DNA of 64,000 nucleotides from Streptomyces sp. CBMA291 (GCF_014596525.1 NZ_MSJP01000104.1:42768-106767), one strand, 5' to 3'; positions 1 to 8,718 are shown, counted from the first letter of the stretch. The notes: generated by a model not told the origin, from the letters alone. Made by a program: numbers and translations.

Positions 1-177
1 CTGGAGGTCTACGCCGAGGCCCGGCGTATGGTGGTGGCGGCCGGTGGCATCGAGCCGGGATCCGCCCTCAAGGCGGCGCAGCAGGCGGTGTTGCGCGTGC
101 TTCCGCCTTTCAACGCCGGACACGAGTACTGCCATTCGGCGCTGGACACTCAGCAGGAACGTTTCTCTCCCCGTTGA
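1..177 (+). CDS. C-terminal tail of a regulator, probably SARP/BTAD type (partial)
   Basis: The frame is open from base 1 to a TGA at 175-177, giving 58 residues. The fragment (LEVYAEARRMVVAAGGIEPG followed by an ALKAAQQAVL helix) resembles the last helices of the bacterial transcriptional activator (BTAD) domain of AfsR/SARP regulators, where a 'Y..aR..L...lGieP...L...q..iL' signature is usual. Its C-terminal extension is short. It runs towards the leftward flavin reductase, and the two stops are 36 bases apart. If the assignment is right, it could be the pathway activator for the adjacent peptide/TPR/protease group, but the DNA-binding half lies outside the window. Assignment is by motif impression only. 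Confidence 0.5.
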   Translation: MEVYAEARRMVVAAGGIEPGSALKAAQQAVLRVLPPFNAGHEYCHSALDTQQERFSPR

Positions 178-213
178 CCTGGCCTTTTTCGGCCCTCAGC
201 GCGGCTCGATTCC

Positions 214-936
214 TCAGCTCAGCCGCCAGTCCAGACGGCGCCCGTAGTAGACCAGGGGCTGTCCCTCACCCGGCACGCAGGAGGACACCTCGCCCACCAG
301 TGCCGTGTGGTCGCCGTGGGGGAAGGCCGCGGCGACCCGGCAGCGCAGGTAGCCCGACACGTCGAGCAGTCGCGGCACGTCACCATCCCACTCCCACCGG
401 ACGTCCGCGAACTTGTCGTCCGCACCGCCCGCGAACACCCGGGCCAGCGCCTCGTCGTCCACGCCCAGCAGGTGCACCCCGAAGTCCGCGCCCGGCCGGG
501 CGCTCAGCTCCCGGCCGGTCCGGGAGCCGTCGGCGACGGCCATCAGGACGGACGGCGGCCGCACGCTGTAGGAGCAGAGCGAGGACACCAGCATGCCGAC
601 GGGGCGGCCGTCCGACCGCCGCGCGGTCGCCACCGCCACTCCGGTCACCAACCGGGACATGGCCTCGGCGAACCGCTCGGCGGACACGCCGGGGTCAGCG
701 GACACGCCGGGGTCGGCGAGCGCGCCCGGCCCAGCAGGCACGCCCGGTTCGGCGAGCACGCCGGGCGGGCGCCCGCCGCCGATGACGGGCCGGTCACCCG
801 CCACGGGCGCGCCGCCCTTCGTAGGCGCGCCGCCCTTCGCGGACGCTTCCCCCTTCGCGGGTGATCCGGCCCTCGCAGGCGCTCCGGTCGGCGGTCGGCT
901 GCCGACGGGAGCGGTACCCTCCGCGACCCTACGCAC
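214..936 (-). CDS. Flavin reductase (HpaC/ActVB-like) with low-complexity N-terminus
   Basis: The C-terminal ~170 residues (from FAEAMSRLVTGVAV to the end) match the split-barrel flavin reductase family that supplies reduced FMN/FAD to monooxygenases. The typical 'GVAVATA...GMLVSSLCSYSVRPPSVLMAV' FMN-binding segment, a central 'FGVHLLG...LARVF', and a terminal 'LVYYGRRLDWRL' are all visible. The first ~65 residues are Gly/Pro/Ala-rich repeats (AKGGAPTKGGAP, GVSADPGVSA) that look unstructured. The proposed GTG start at 936 overlaps the stop of the upstream TPR gene (GTGcgTAG), suggesting translational coupling, but a start further inside is possible. A flavin reductase beside a RiPP-like peptide suggests a flavin-dependent oxidation step encoded nearby, probably outside the window. 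Confidence 0.8.
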   Translation of the reverse strand: MRRVAEGTAPVGSRPPTGAPARAGSPAKGEASAKGGAPTKGGAPVAGDRPVIGGGRPPGVLAEPGVPAGPGALADPGVSADPGVSAERFAEAMSRLVTGVAVATARRSDGRPVGMLVSSLCSYSVRPPSVLMAVADGSRTGRELSARPGADFGVHLLGVDDEALARVFAGGADDKFADVRWEWDGDVPRLLDVSGYLRCRVAAAFPHGDHTALVGEVSSCVPGEGQPLVYYGRRLDWRLS

Positions 937-3130
937 GGGCCTGCCCGGCGGCGCGCAGACAGCTGTCCAGGTGGCTGCGGGCGTCGGGGTCACCGGTGGC
1001 GGCCAAGACCGTCTCGAAGTCCGCCGCGGCCTCGCCGTAGCGGCCGGCCGCCTCGTGGACCACACCGCGGTTGAACCGGAAGTCCGCACGGTCCGCGAGT
1101 TCCACGGCGCGGTCGAAGTCGGCCACGGACAGGTCCAGGTCGCCTTCCATATAGGCGAGTTCACCGCGTACCGCCCACGCCTCGGCGAGTTCGGGATCGT
1201 TGCGCAGCGCGGCCTCCAGCGCCTCCCGGGCGGCGGGGACGTCTCCCTCCTCCGCGAGGAGCCGCCCGCGCAACGACAGCAGATGCGGGTGCTCCGGGTG
1301 CTGCGCGAGACCGCCGGTGACGCTCTCCAGCGCCGCCGCGGCGTCGCCGACGTCGGCCAGGATTCCGGCCTTGCCGAGCGACGCCTCCGGATGGCCGGGT
1401 TCGAGCTCCAGCGCGCGGTCGAAGTCCGCCAGGGCGCCCTCGGTGTCCCCCAGCTCCAGCCGGGCGTCGCCCCGGTTGTAGTACGCCTCGGGGAACGGCG
1501 GCTCCAGGCGCAGCGTCCTGGTGAACTCGTCGATCGCCTCCTGGGCGCGGCCCAGCTTGCGCAGGATGACGCCCCGGTTGAAGTAGTGGTCGGAGAAGCC
1601 CTCGTCCGCCGCGAGGATCTCTGCGTAGTCCTCAAGTGCCTCCGTCAGCCGCCCGCTCATCGTGTTCACCTGGGCCCGGTTGTAGCGCAGGCCGGTCCGG
1701 TGCCAACTGCGCTTGCCGAGGCCCAGTTCCCTGTCCAGCCGCTCGATCCCCTCGTCCAGCAGTCGCAGCGCCTCGTCCGGCCGCCCCGCCCTGACCTCGA
1801 CCAGCGCCAGGCCGTTGCGGTTGAAGACCGAGAAGAAGGCGCGCTCGTCGGGGTCCTGGAGCAGGTCGGAGATGCTGATGGCCTGGTTGACCCAGGCACG
1901 GGCCAGGCTCTCGTCACGCCGCTCCGGCGGGTAGTGGCGGGCGTAGAGCATCCCGGTCTCGTAGGCGAGCTTCATGTGGTGGGTCGCGCTCAGGGTGCGG
2001 GTACGGGCCTCGTGCTGGAGGGCCGCCGACTCGTCGGGCCGGCCGCCCGCCGCCAGGCAGGCACTGGCCTCGCGGATGAAGTACCACCAGGTGTCGGGGT
2101 GTTCCTCGGCGGTCAGGCACTCCCTCGCGGCCGCACTGATCTCGGCCGAGATGTGGTAGAAGCCCAGGTACTTGCAGTGGTCGAGGGCCCGGCGCGCCGC
2201 CGCCACCCCGGCGCCGACGGGGTCCGTGCCGCGTAGCAGGTGGTACGGCAGCGCTCCCAGGCTCAGCGAGGTCTCGCCCGCCTCGACCCGCTCGGCCAGC
2301 TCCCCGGCCCTGCGGTCGTGCAGGGCGGCCCGGTCGGAGGGCGTGAGTGCCGCGTAGGCGGCGGCCTGGCCCGGCTCGTCGCCCACGCAGTCGCCGTCCA
2401 CGAACGCGCGGGCCGCGCGCCGCGTCTGGGCGGGATCCTCGGATTCGGCAGACGGTACGGCGTCCCGCTCCGTTCCCCGGTACGCGCCCCTCCCCCACTC
2501 CGTACCCGGATCCGCCTCCGTATCCGCCTCCGGCTCCGGCTCCGTCGGTCCGGTGACGGAGATGGCGTACGTCGCGAGCGCGTCCGGCAGCGAGACCGAC
2601 ACCTCGCCCGGGGGCTCCCGCAGCGGCTCCGGGCCCGTACAGACCACGATCGTCAGCAGCTCAGCCGGTATCCGGCGCAGGGCCACCGCCAGGAACTCCT
2701 GGTCGGTGACGTCGGCGTGCTCGACGTTCGTCACGACCAGGGTGCGGGGCGCGTCCTTCGCGTCGGGCAGCGCCGCGAGAAGGAACTCCACGAGCCCGTG
2801 CGCCACGCGCAGCGAGTGCAGCCGCGCCGGGTACCGGCTGATCTCACCGGCCGAGGACTGTTCCTGGATCCCCCGGACCAGCGGCGGTACCAGGGGGGTC
2901 AACTCGGGGGTGCTCTGCTGGAGTTCGATGTAGTGCCGTTCCGCGAGTTCGGGCCTGGCCCTCAGGATCTCCGGCGCGATCTCGCGCAGCAGCGTTCCTG
3001 CGGCGGTGTACGGACCGCGCAGTCGGCGGTGCGCGTCCGCGGTGAGCGACGGACCGGGCAGACCGAGGGCGTCCCGCAGCTGCTCCCGTCGGCGGGAGCG
3101 CGGGGCGGAGATCCAGTAGTGACCGCTCAC
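929..3130 (-). CDS. Large tetratricopeptide-repeat protein with an ATPase-like N-terminal region
   Basis: 733 aa. The GTG start at 3130 is chosen because AGGAAG lies 5 bases upstream; a longer reading frame has no ribosome site. Residues ~1-230 include 'TLVVTNVEHADVTDQEFLAVAL', which resembles the sensor region of STAND-type regulator ATPases, but I see no Walker A. The C-terminal half is a run of TPRs (for example 'AYYNRGDARLELGDTEGALADFDRALELEPGHPEA'). An acidic Pro/Glu/Asp spacer lies near residues 215-255. TPR proteins of this kind usually act as protein- or peptide-binding scaffolds. It overlaps the flavin reductase by 8 bases and lies ~250 bases downstream of the protease gene, so all may be co-transcribed. 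Its specific job is unknown. Confidence 0.85.
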   Translation of the reverse strand: MSGHYWISAPRSRRREQLRDALGLPGPSLTADAHRRLRGPYTAAGTLLREIAPEILRARPELAERHYIELQQSTPELTPLVPPLVRGIQEQSSAGEISRYPARLHSLRVAHGLVEFLLAALPDAKDAPRTLVVTNVEHADVTDQEFLAVALRRIPAELLTIVVCTGPEPLREPPGEVSVSLPDALATYAISVTGPTEPEPEADTEADPGTEWGRGAYRGTERDAVPSAESEDPAQTRRAARAFVDGDCVGDEPGQAAAYAALTPSDRAALHDRRAGELAERVEAGETSLSLGALPYHLLRGTDPVGAGVAAARRALDHCKYLGFYHISAEISAAARECLTAEEHPDTWWYFIREASACLAAGGRPDESAALQHEARTRTLSATHHMKLAYETGMLYARHYPPERRDESLARAWVNQAISISDLLQDPDERAFFSVFNRNGLALVEVRAGRPDEALRLLDEGIERLDRELGLGKRSWHRTGLRYNRAQVNTMSGRLTEALEDYAEILAADEGFSDHYFNRGVILRKLGRAQEAIDEFTRTLRLEPPFPEAYYNRGDARLELGDTEGALADFDRALELEPGHPEASLGKAGILADVGDAAAALESVTGGLAQHPEHPHLLSLRGRLLAEEGDVPAAREALEAALRNDPELAEAWAVRGELAYMEGDLDLSVADFDRAVELADRADFRFNRGVVHEAAGRYGEAAADFETVLAATGDPDARSHLDSCLRAAGQARA

Positions 3131-3379
3131 GTTTCTTCCTTTCACTGAGGGCCTTCGGGGTGGAGACGGCCAGGTCGTCTCTTTCGGGTCGTGCCGGTCA
3201 GACCCGCGTCGTCCGGTGCCGTGCCGTGCATCGCAAGGCGGAGAGGCTGCCGCGTACGGGGGCGTACCCGGGTGTCTCGACAACGCGGCGAGGTGCGGTG
3301 CCGGGCGGCGCGGGCCAGGCAGGATCCGGAAGAGACGGCCTACGGGCCCCGCCGCCGGCAGGCGCGGCGGACGTCGGCG

Positions 3380-4642
3380 TCAGGCGATGACGTGCCGGGT
3401 CCGCTCGCGGCGCCTGCGGAGCCGGTCGCGGGCGGCGAGCCAGAGGGCGATGCCGATCTGGAGGAAGGTCAGCAGCAGGAAGACCGTGCCGTCCACGAGC
3501 ATGACCCAGTTCGGCCGGTCGGCCGTGAAGCGGCCGAGGACGGCGCCGATCATGTCGAAGAAGACCGGCCCCAGGCCGAGCAGGAAGGTGCTCAGGCTGA
3601 GCGTGTAGCCGACCGGGATGAGCCAGGAGTACCAATGCGCCGCCCGCCGGTCCGCCGGATGCCACTCGGACTCGTCGAGGAGCCGGTCCGGGCGCCCCAG
3701 CAGCCGGTTGCACCGGTTGCGGAGCATCCGGGTGGCCGTGGTGTGCAGATCCACGCAGCCGAGGGCCGTGCTGATCAGTACGTAGATGTCGGTGCGCAGA
3801 TAGAAGAAGAACTGCCACAGCACGCGGATCACCGCGGCGAAGGCCACCGCCAGGCAGACCCGTCCGGCCAGACCGACGCCGTCGGGCCCTCGGGTGAGGT
3901 CCGCGACGATGATCAACACACCGACCAGGACCACGTCGACGATCATTCCCGCCAGGATCGGCAGATAGCGTTTTCGGCGCTCCACCACGACCAGGCCGTC
4001 CAGGGAGGTCTCGACCACCAGGAAGTAGAAGCGGTACGACATCCGGGTGCGCGACCCGACGCCGAGGCGGCGGCCGGCCAGCGCGTGGTAGATCTCGTGG
4101 ATCGCGATGAGCGGTGCGGCGGCGACCGTCATCACCACCATGATCAGGGAGTAGTAGTCGCTGAACACCATGGCCCGGGGGCTGGGCAGCAGGTCGGGGC
4201 TGCGCACCATCAGCACGGTCGCCCAGGCCACCACCGCTCCGTAACAGAGCCACGCAACCGGTGAGAACAGCGCCTGCCCGAGCCGCTGCCAGCGCACCGG
4301 CCGGACGGTCTCGGGGGCGGGGCCGGGCTCGGACCTCACGAAGTCGAGTTCGTACAGCGCCTCGACGATGTCGGCGACGTCGATGGGTTCGCCGTACTCG
4401 GTGGCGTACCAGTCCGCGGCCTGCCGGGGGGTGGCGCCTTCCTGGAGGCGGCGTACCAGGGCGGCGCCGTCCGGCGGGAGGATGGCGAAGGACTCGATGT
4501 CGGGTCGGCCGATCGTGACCTCGCCGTTCTCCTCCAGGTACACGAGACGGTGAAGCGTCAGCGGGCTGTCGAGGTCGCGCGCCACGGCGTCGTCCGAGGC
4601 GTCCGGCTGCGCGATGCCGTCACGAAGTTCCTGATCCGCCAT
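3380..4642 (-). CDS. PqqD-like recognition domain fused to an M50-type membrane metalloprotease
   Basis: 420 aa. ATG at 4642 with GAAGGAG 6 bases before it. Residues ~26-105 form a PqqD/RRE-like winged helix ('LHRLVYLEENGEVTIGRPDIESFAILPPDGAALVRRL...DIVEALYELDFV'), the domain that binds leader peptides in RiPP pathways. Residues ~125-410 hold about six hydrophobic segments with the zinc motif HEIYH at 182-186 and a downstream RTDIY (283-287) whose Asp suits the third metal ligand of site-2/M50 proteases. The C-terminus is basic (RRRRERTR), so probably cytoplasmic. It lies 117 bases downstream of the 26-aa peptide gene on the same strand. Inference: it binds that peptide through the RRE and cleaves it in the membrane. 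The RRE and HExxH are visible; the substrate is not proven. Confidence 0.85.
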   Translation of the reverse strand: MADQELRDGIAQPDASDDAVARDLDSPLTLHRLVYLEENGEVTIGRPDIESFAILPPDGAALVRRLQEGATPRQAADWYATEYGEPIDVADIVEALYELDFVRSEPGPAPETVRPVRWQRLGQALFSPVAWLCYGAVVAWATVLMVRSPDLLPSPRAMVFSDYYSLIMVVMTVAAAPLIAIHEIYHALAGRRLGVGSRTRMSYRFYFLVVETSLDGLVVVERRKRYLPILAGMIVDVVLVGVLIIVADLTRGPDGVGLAGRVCLAVAFAAVIRVLWQFFFYLRTDIYVLISTALGCVDLHTTATRMLRNRCNRLLGRPDRLLDESEWHPADRRAAHWYSWLIPVGYTLSLSTFLLGLGPVFFDMIGAVLGRFTADRPNWVMLVDGTVFLLLTFLQIGIALWLAARDRLRRRRERTRHVIA

Positions 4643-4759
4643 CGCGGCTCCTTCATCTGCATGGTCCGGTACCGCGCACGACGCCCGTACACGCCCGGGT
4701 TCCGGTGGCGGACGACCGCCCGCCACCGGAACCCGGAACGGCACTCAGGTGCGCTGCAC

Positions 4760-4840
4760 TCAGTTGGCGGCCGGGTACGTCGAACAGGCCGAAGAGGTCA
4801 GACGAACCGGACCGGCCTTGCGGATCTGGATCTTCTTCAT
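4760..4840 (-). CDS. 26-residue putative RiPP precursor peptide
   Basis: ATG at 4840 is preceded by AGAGGGG, an excellent ribosome site. The stop is at 4760, so the whole peptide is 26 aa and would be skipped by most gene finders. The N-terminal half is basic (starts MKKIQIRKAG); the C-terminal part is Ser/Thr-rich with one cysteine and ends ACSTYPAAN. A short basic leader followed by a small Cys/Ser/Thr core is typical of ribosomal peptide precursors. The next gene downstream encodes an RRE-protease fusion, which is the kind of enzyme that handles such a peptide. I do not recognise the family. It could also be a small signalling peptide. Confidence rests on the ribosome site and neighbourhood. 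Confidence 0.65.
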   Translation of the reverse strand: MKKIQIRKAGPVRLTSSACSTYPAAN

Positions 4841-5148
4841 GAGAGAACCCCTCTCTAGTGACGGCTGGTGACACATGGCCTGTTGGCCACCAGTGATTCT
4901 TCTGAGCCGGCCCAAAGCCGCCCCAGATCCCCGCCAAAGGCTCACGCGCCCGGCACTCCCGCCGGGACCGTGCCCTCCGGGAAGGTCCGGTTCCTCCACG
5001 GTCGGCGAGCACCGACACCACACCGCGCGCGAACACTCCTACGGCCCCTCCGAGGACGCGCTGTTCATGATGATCAGCGGCCTCGACCACTCCGACGACA
5101 CCTTCGTCATCGTCCGGCCCGACGAGGACGACCCCGTCTGGTTCTCCT
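4841..5148. other. Upstream region of the peptide gene, with a gene fragment at 4985-5148
   Basis: The promoter of the leftward peptide operon must lie here, but I cannot place -35/-10 boxes securely. A GGCC-tgtt-GGCC-type inverted repeat is visible near 4877-4893 (tggcctgttggcca). On the plus strand about 50 codons (…YGPSEDALFMMISGLDHS, then DDTFVIVRPDEDDPVWF) read like a genuine protein fragment fused at ~5149 to transposase sequence in another frame. It has no start and no recognisable family (an immunity-protein-like fold is conceivable), so I treat it as a relic at an IS junction. Confidence 0.3.
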
Positions 5149-5560
5149 CCGTCGAAGAACTACCGGTACTCGACCAATCACCAGGTCGTCATCGACGCCG
5201 ACACCCGTCTGGCCGTCGTGGTCGGCCGACCGCTCGCCGGGAACCGCAACGACTGCAAGACGTGGAAGGAGTCCGGCGCCAAGGCCACCGTCGGCAAAAC
5301 CACGACAATCGCCGACGGCGGCTACCCAAACACCGGACTCGTCATCCCGCGCCGTCGGCAGCGCGGCCGGGTCGGACTGCCGGACTGGAAGAAGGAACAC
5401 AACAAGTCCCACAAGCAGGTCCGAGCCCGCGTCGAGTACGTCTTCGCCCGCATGAAGAACTGGAAGGTCGTCCGCGACTGCCGCCTCAAAGGAGACGGAG
5501 TCCACCACGCAATGCTCGGCATCGCACGGATGCACAACCTCACTCTCGCCGGATTGGCGT
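5149..5560 (+). pseudogene. Truncated IS5-family (DDE_Tnp_4) transposase
   Basis: The reading frame from SKNYRYSTNHQVVIDADTRL through 'VVVGRPLAGNRNDCKTW', 'IADGGYPNTGLVIPRR' and 'HNKSHKQVRARVEYVFARMK' to 'LKGDGVHHAMLGIARMHNLTLAG' is the C-terminal half of the common Streptomyces IS5-type transposase. It includes the second catalytic Asp region (ADGGY) and the final Glu region (ARVEYVFARMK). The N-terminal half and start codon are missing; the sequence before ~5149 is unrelated. After LTLAG the usual stop is gone and the frame runs on into unrelated DNA. No terminal inverted repeat could be identified. It is a dead element, and marks the right border of the peptide locus as a rearranged site. 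Confidence 0.75.
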
Positions 5561-5751
5561 TCGGCCGGCTCGGCTGTCGACAGGCGGACCAAGGGGTCGC
5601 CGACCGCTTGGTCGAATGGGCCGCCCTCCTCGGCCATGACCTGGAAACCGCCCGCAAGGCCCCGGGCCAGAGCGGATTCCAGGTCGGCCGGCGCGAGGGC
5701 GGGCATGCCCCGGTGACTCCGGGCACGCCCGCCTTCGCTGCGGTGCGCTCC

Positions 5752-8718
5752 TTACAGGCGGAAGGGGTTGCCTCCCTGGCCCGCGAGGACGTACCAAGCG
5801 GTGGCGCCGGTGTGGAGGGAGGCGTAGTAGATGTCACCCTCGCCGGTGGTGAGGCCGTCGCTGGAGGAGGCGACGATGCCGTAACCGTCGGCGTTGGGGA
5901 CCGCCCCTCCCTGGGCGTCCTGCAAGGTCTTCTGGAGAACTGCCGCCTTCACGTCGTCACCCGGTGCGCGGCGGGCGTGGTAGGCGGCGAGCAGGTGGGC
6001 CGTGCCTTCGAGCCAGACCTTGCTGGTGTCGGCCTTGGCGAAGCTGACCCCCATGAGACCGTTGTCGGTGGCGGCGAGGTTGGTGGCAGCCCAGTCGACC
6101 GACGCGGAGAAGCGGGGGTCGAGGGTGGCCAGGTAGCTCCAGGTCTGGATGTCCTCGGGGACGCTGTCACGGTTCTGGGTGACACCGTCGTTGCCGGTGC
6201 CGGTCCACAGCCGGCCGTCGTCCGCCTGCATGCCGCGCACGAAGGCGAAGGCGTTCTCGGAACGCTGGGCCCAGGTCTGGTCACCGGTCAGTTTCGCCAG
6301 CATCGCGAAGAACGCGCCGACGTCGATGTTGTGCTCGGTCGCCTTCCATTCCTTGCGGACCATGGCCGTGCCGTTGCCGGAGGAGTCGGAGTAGCCGCCG
6401 GTGTAGCCGCCGAGCCCCCGGCTGTCTGCGGCGTTGTCCTGGATCCAGTCGGCGGCCCTGAGCGCCCCGTTGAGGAACCGCTGGTCACCGGTGACCGAGT
6501 ACAGGCGCGCGAAAGCCATGCCGGACCAGGCCATGTTGCCGGTGTAGACCGACCAGCTTCCGATGTAGGGGGTGCCGACGGGGTAGTCGCGGCCGAGCGT
6601 GGTCACGAACGGGTCGGTCAGGTAGGACGCCCGGATCCGGCCGTCGTTCTGCGGGTCGTGGTCCTGGGCGTACAGCAGGCTGTTGCCGAGCCTGACGGCC
6701 CGTCCGACGTCACGGAATCGTCCCTGCAACTCCGCCGCGATGATCACTGAGTTGTCGTAGGTGAAGGACGCCTGGTAGCCGTTGGGGCCGTACTCCGGGC
6801 CGGGCCCGAAGTGTCCCCCGGTGTAGCTCTGCGGCACACCGAGGTCGTTCACCACGTTCTTGTCCATGGCCTGTTGAAGGAAGCCCACGGCCATGAGAGT
6901 CGACCCGGGGGGAGCATCGGCGACCTGCGACGAATCGCAGGCGCCGAGCGCTTGGAGATTCACGCAGGAAGCGGCGTTCTCCACCTTCCACTGCTGCTCG
7001 CCGAGTCCGGAGCAGGGCACGACTCGCAGCCGGGAATTCGAGTCCTCCTCCGAGAGCGTCAGGCACCCCCGGCGCATGAGTGCCGGATGGATGTCCGTGG
7101 GTCTCGGGTCGAGCACGTGGCTGATCCAGAAATGCCCCTGGCCATCGGTGTGGAACTGCCAGCTCGCCGCATACGGGTCGCTTTCGACGGGCCCCACATC
7201 ACGTAGGTGGACCGTCCCGGTGACCGGATCGGCGATCAGGGCGGCACCACTCGGAGACCTCAGCTGCCAGCCACCGACCGTGTCCCTGGCGGGAGTCCAG
7301 GTCTGGGCCGTGGCAAAGGTCTGCCCAGGCCCAGGCGCCAGGGGCACCTCGTGGAACGCCGGGAGATCACCCGCGGGGATCAGCGTCCCCTGCGAGGTGA
7401 GAAAGCGGCGGCCCTCCACCGGCCACGGTCCACGAGCGCTCAGCGCGGCGCTGCCACCGTTCGCGACCGTCGGATCGACCGCGGCACCGAGGGAGTACTT
7501 CGCGTCCTCATCCGGGGACACCGACATCTCCGTGGCCGGTCGTCCTCCCGGGTTCGTGCACTTGAACCTCCACGCCGCCGCCCCGAAGCCCTGCGCCAGG
7601 TTTGCGGCCATCGCCGTCAGACACGCGCCCAGGGCCTGATGCCCGTACGCGTTGGGATGGATCGCCTCCTGCTGCGCACCCAGGGGACCGATTTCGGAGA
7701 AGCGGTCGGGGACCCATCGGATCCACTCGGCACGGTTGCTGGCCACTCCTCCCGCCGTTGTCGCCAGGTCGGCGAACTTGCTACAGAGTTCATGCCCTGC
7801 GAAAGCGTCGGTCAGGTCCAGGAACCTGACCCCGCCGATATCGTCTGCCGCCGTCTTCAGGCGTTCGGTGAGGTCTTTCATCAGGTTGTTGGCTGCCCAT
7901 GTGGCGTCAGCGTCCTTGAAGGGGCAGCCTCTGCTGGTCCGGCTATCCGGCGTGAAGTCCCCTATTTCCTCCGGGAGGGGGCGAGGATACGATTGCAGGA
8001 CCAGGTTGTAGTCCCAGGGCTGGTATCCTGCATCCCTCATCTTGACCTTGATCGCCTTGAGGACACCGTAGACCTTGGTTCGGATATACACATTGGCCGC
8101 AGCGAAATTCTTCTGCTGTTCTTCGTTGCAAGTTCCCCCGAAGGGGATCGTGTACGCCTTGATGCAGGCCTTGATGATATCGGCGAAACCGACGTCATTT
8201 CCGCCGACCGAGACGACTATCATCTTGACCCGGTTCGTTCGGGCGACATAGTCGAGCTGCGACAGCTGCGAAGGCTGACTTTTTTCGACCCACTGGTTCT
8301 CGAACTGGACGGTCTTGGCTCCCGAGCAGGCGAGGTTGAACTTCCTTACGTCCGCCTCGCCAGGCAGGCTGGCCTGTGTGATCTCGGCCTCGTTCGACCT
8401 GTCGCATTTATTGCCACCGGCTTCGTAGGACGTATCCTCGTCCAGTCCTAGATAGTTTTTCCCCCGGTAGATTCCGGTTCCCTTGTCGGTGGACGCCCTG
8501 GCTTCTCCGTCTCCATTCCCTTTCCACCGTCCACCCTCACCGGAGATGTAGCTGTCGCCCATCGAGACGATGGCAGCGGGAAGATTCTGGTCGTTCGGGC
8601 TTGCCTGGGCAGGAGCGATGGACGCAATTCCCCCTGCGGCCACCACGGCTACCGAGAGAAGAGCGGCGACGGCCTTTCGCCATCGCCCATAATCGGGCGG
8701 AAAAAATGTTGTACGCAT
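5752..8718 (-). CDS. Secreted SGNH/GDSL hydrolase fused to a large helical glycosidase-like C-terminal half
   Basis: 988 aa. ATG at 8718 with GAAAGG upstream; an in-frame GTG 18 bases earlier lacks a ribosome site. Residues 1-39 form a Sec signal peptide (basic start, hydrophobic stretch, cleavage after AQA). Residues ~46-370 carry SGNH blocks: GDSYISGEG (nucleophile Ser56), GGND (172-175) and HPNAYGH (354-360), as in esterases/lipases of the Streptomyces scabies esterase type. Residues ~400-600 look like a beta-rich linker or carbohydrate-binding stretch with paired cysteines. Residues ~610-988 are helix-rich with repeated aromatic/Gly turns (TYDNSVIIAAELQGR, SVYTGNMAWSGMAFARLY, ATEHNIDVGAFFAMLAKLTG), resembling (alpha/alpha)6-barrel glycosidases. 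Probably acts outside the cell on decorated polysaccharide: an esterase plus a sugar-binding or hydrolase module. The second half is inferred from texture only. Confidence 0.88.
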   Translation of the reverse strand: MRTTFFPPDYGRWRKAVAALLSVAVVAAGGIASIAPAQASPNDQNLPAAIVSMGDSYISGEGGRWKGNGDGEARASTDKGTGIYRGKNYLGLDEDTSYEAGGNKCDRSNEAEITQASLPGEADVRKFNLACSGAKTVQFENQWVEKSQPSQLSQLDYVARTNRVKMIVVSVGGNDVGFADIIKACIKAYTIPFGGTCNEEQQKNFAAANVYIRTKVYGVLKAIKVKMRDAGYQPWDYNLVLQSYPRPLPEEIGDFTPDSRTSRGCPFKDADATWAANNLMKDLTERLKTAADDIGGVRFLDLTDAFAGHELCSKFADLATTAGGVASNRAEWIRWVPDRFSEIGPLGAQQEAIHPNAYGHQALGACLTAMAANLAQGFGAAAWRFKCTNPGGRPATEMSVSPDEDAKYSLGAAVDPTVANGGSAALSARGPWPVEGRRFLTSQGTLIPAGDLPAFHEVPLAPGPGQTFATAQTWTPARDTVGGWQLRSPSGAALIADPVTGTVHLRDVGPVESDPYAASWQFHTDGQGHFWISHVLDPRPTDIHPALMRRGCLTLSEEDSNSRLRVVPCSGLGEQQWKVENAASCVNLQALGACDSSQVADAPPGSTLMAVGFLQQAMDKNVVNDLGVPQSYTGGHFGPGPEYGPNGYQASFTYDNSVIIAAELQGRFRDVGRAVRLGNSLLYAQDHDPQNDGRIRASYLTDPFVTTLGRDYPVGTPYIGSWSVYTGNMAWSGMAFARLYSVTGDQRFLNGALRAADWIQDNAADSRGLGGYTGGYSDSSGNGTAMVRKEWKATEHNIDVGAFFAMLAKLTGDQTWAQRSENAFAFVRGMQADDGRLWTGTGNDGVTQNRDSVPEDIQTWSYLATLDPRFSASVDWAATNLAATDNGLMGVSFAKADTSKVWLEGTAHLLAAYHARRAPGDDVKAAVLQKTLQDAQGGAVPNADGYGIVASSSDGLTTGEGDIYYASLHTGATAWYVLAGQGGNPFRL

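Noticed and set aside
5218..6750. Single 510-codon plus-strand frame starting in the transposase
   Set aside because: Only its first ~115 codons are transposase; the rest is antisense to the SGNH gene.
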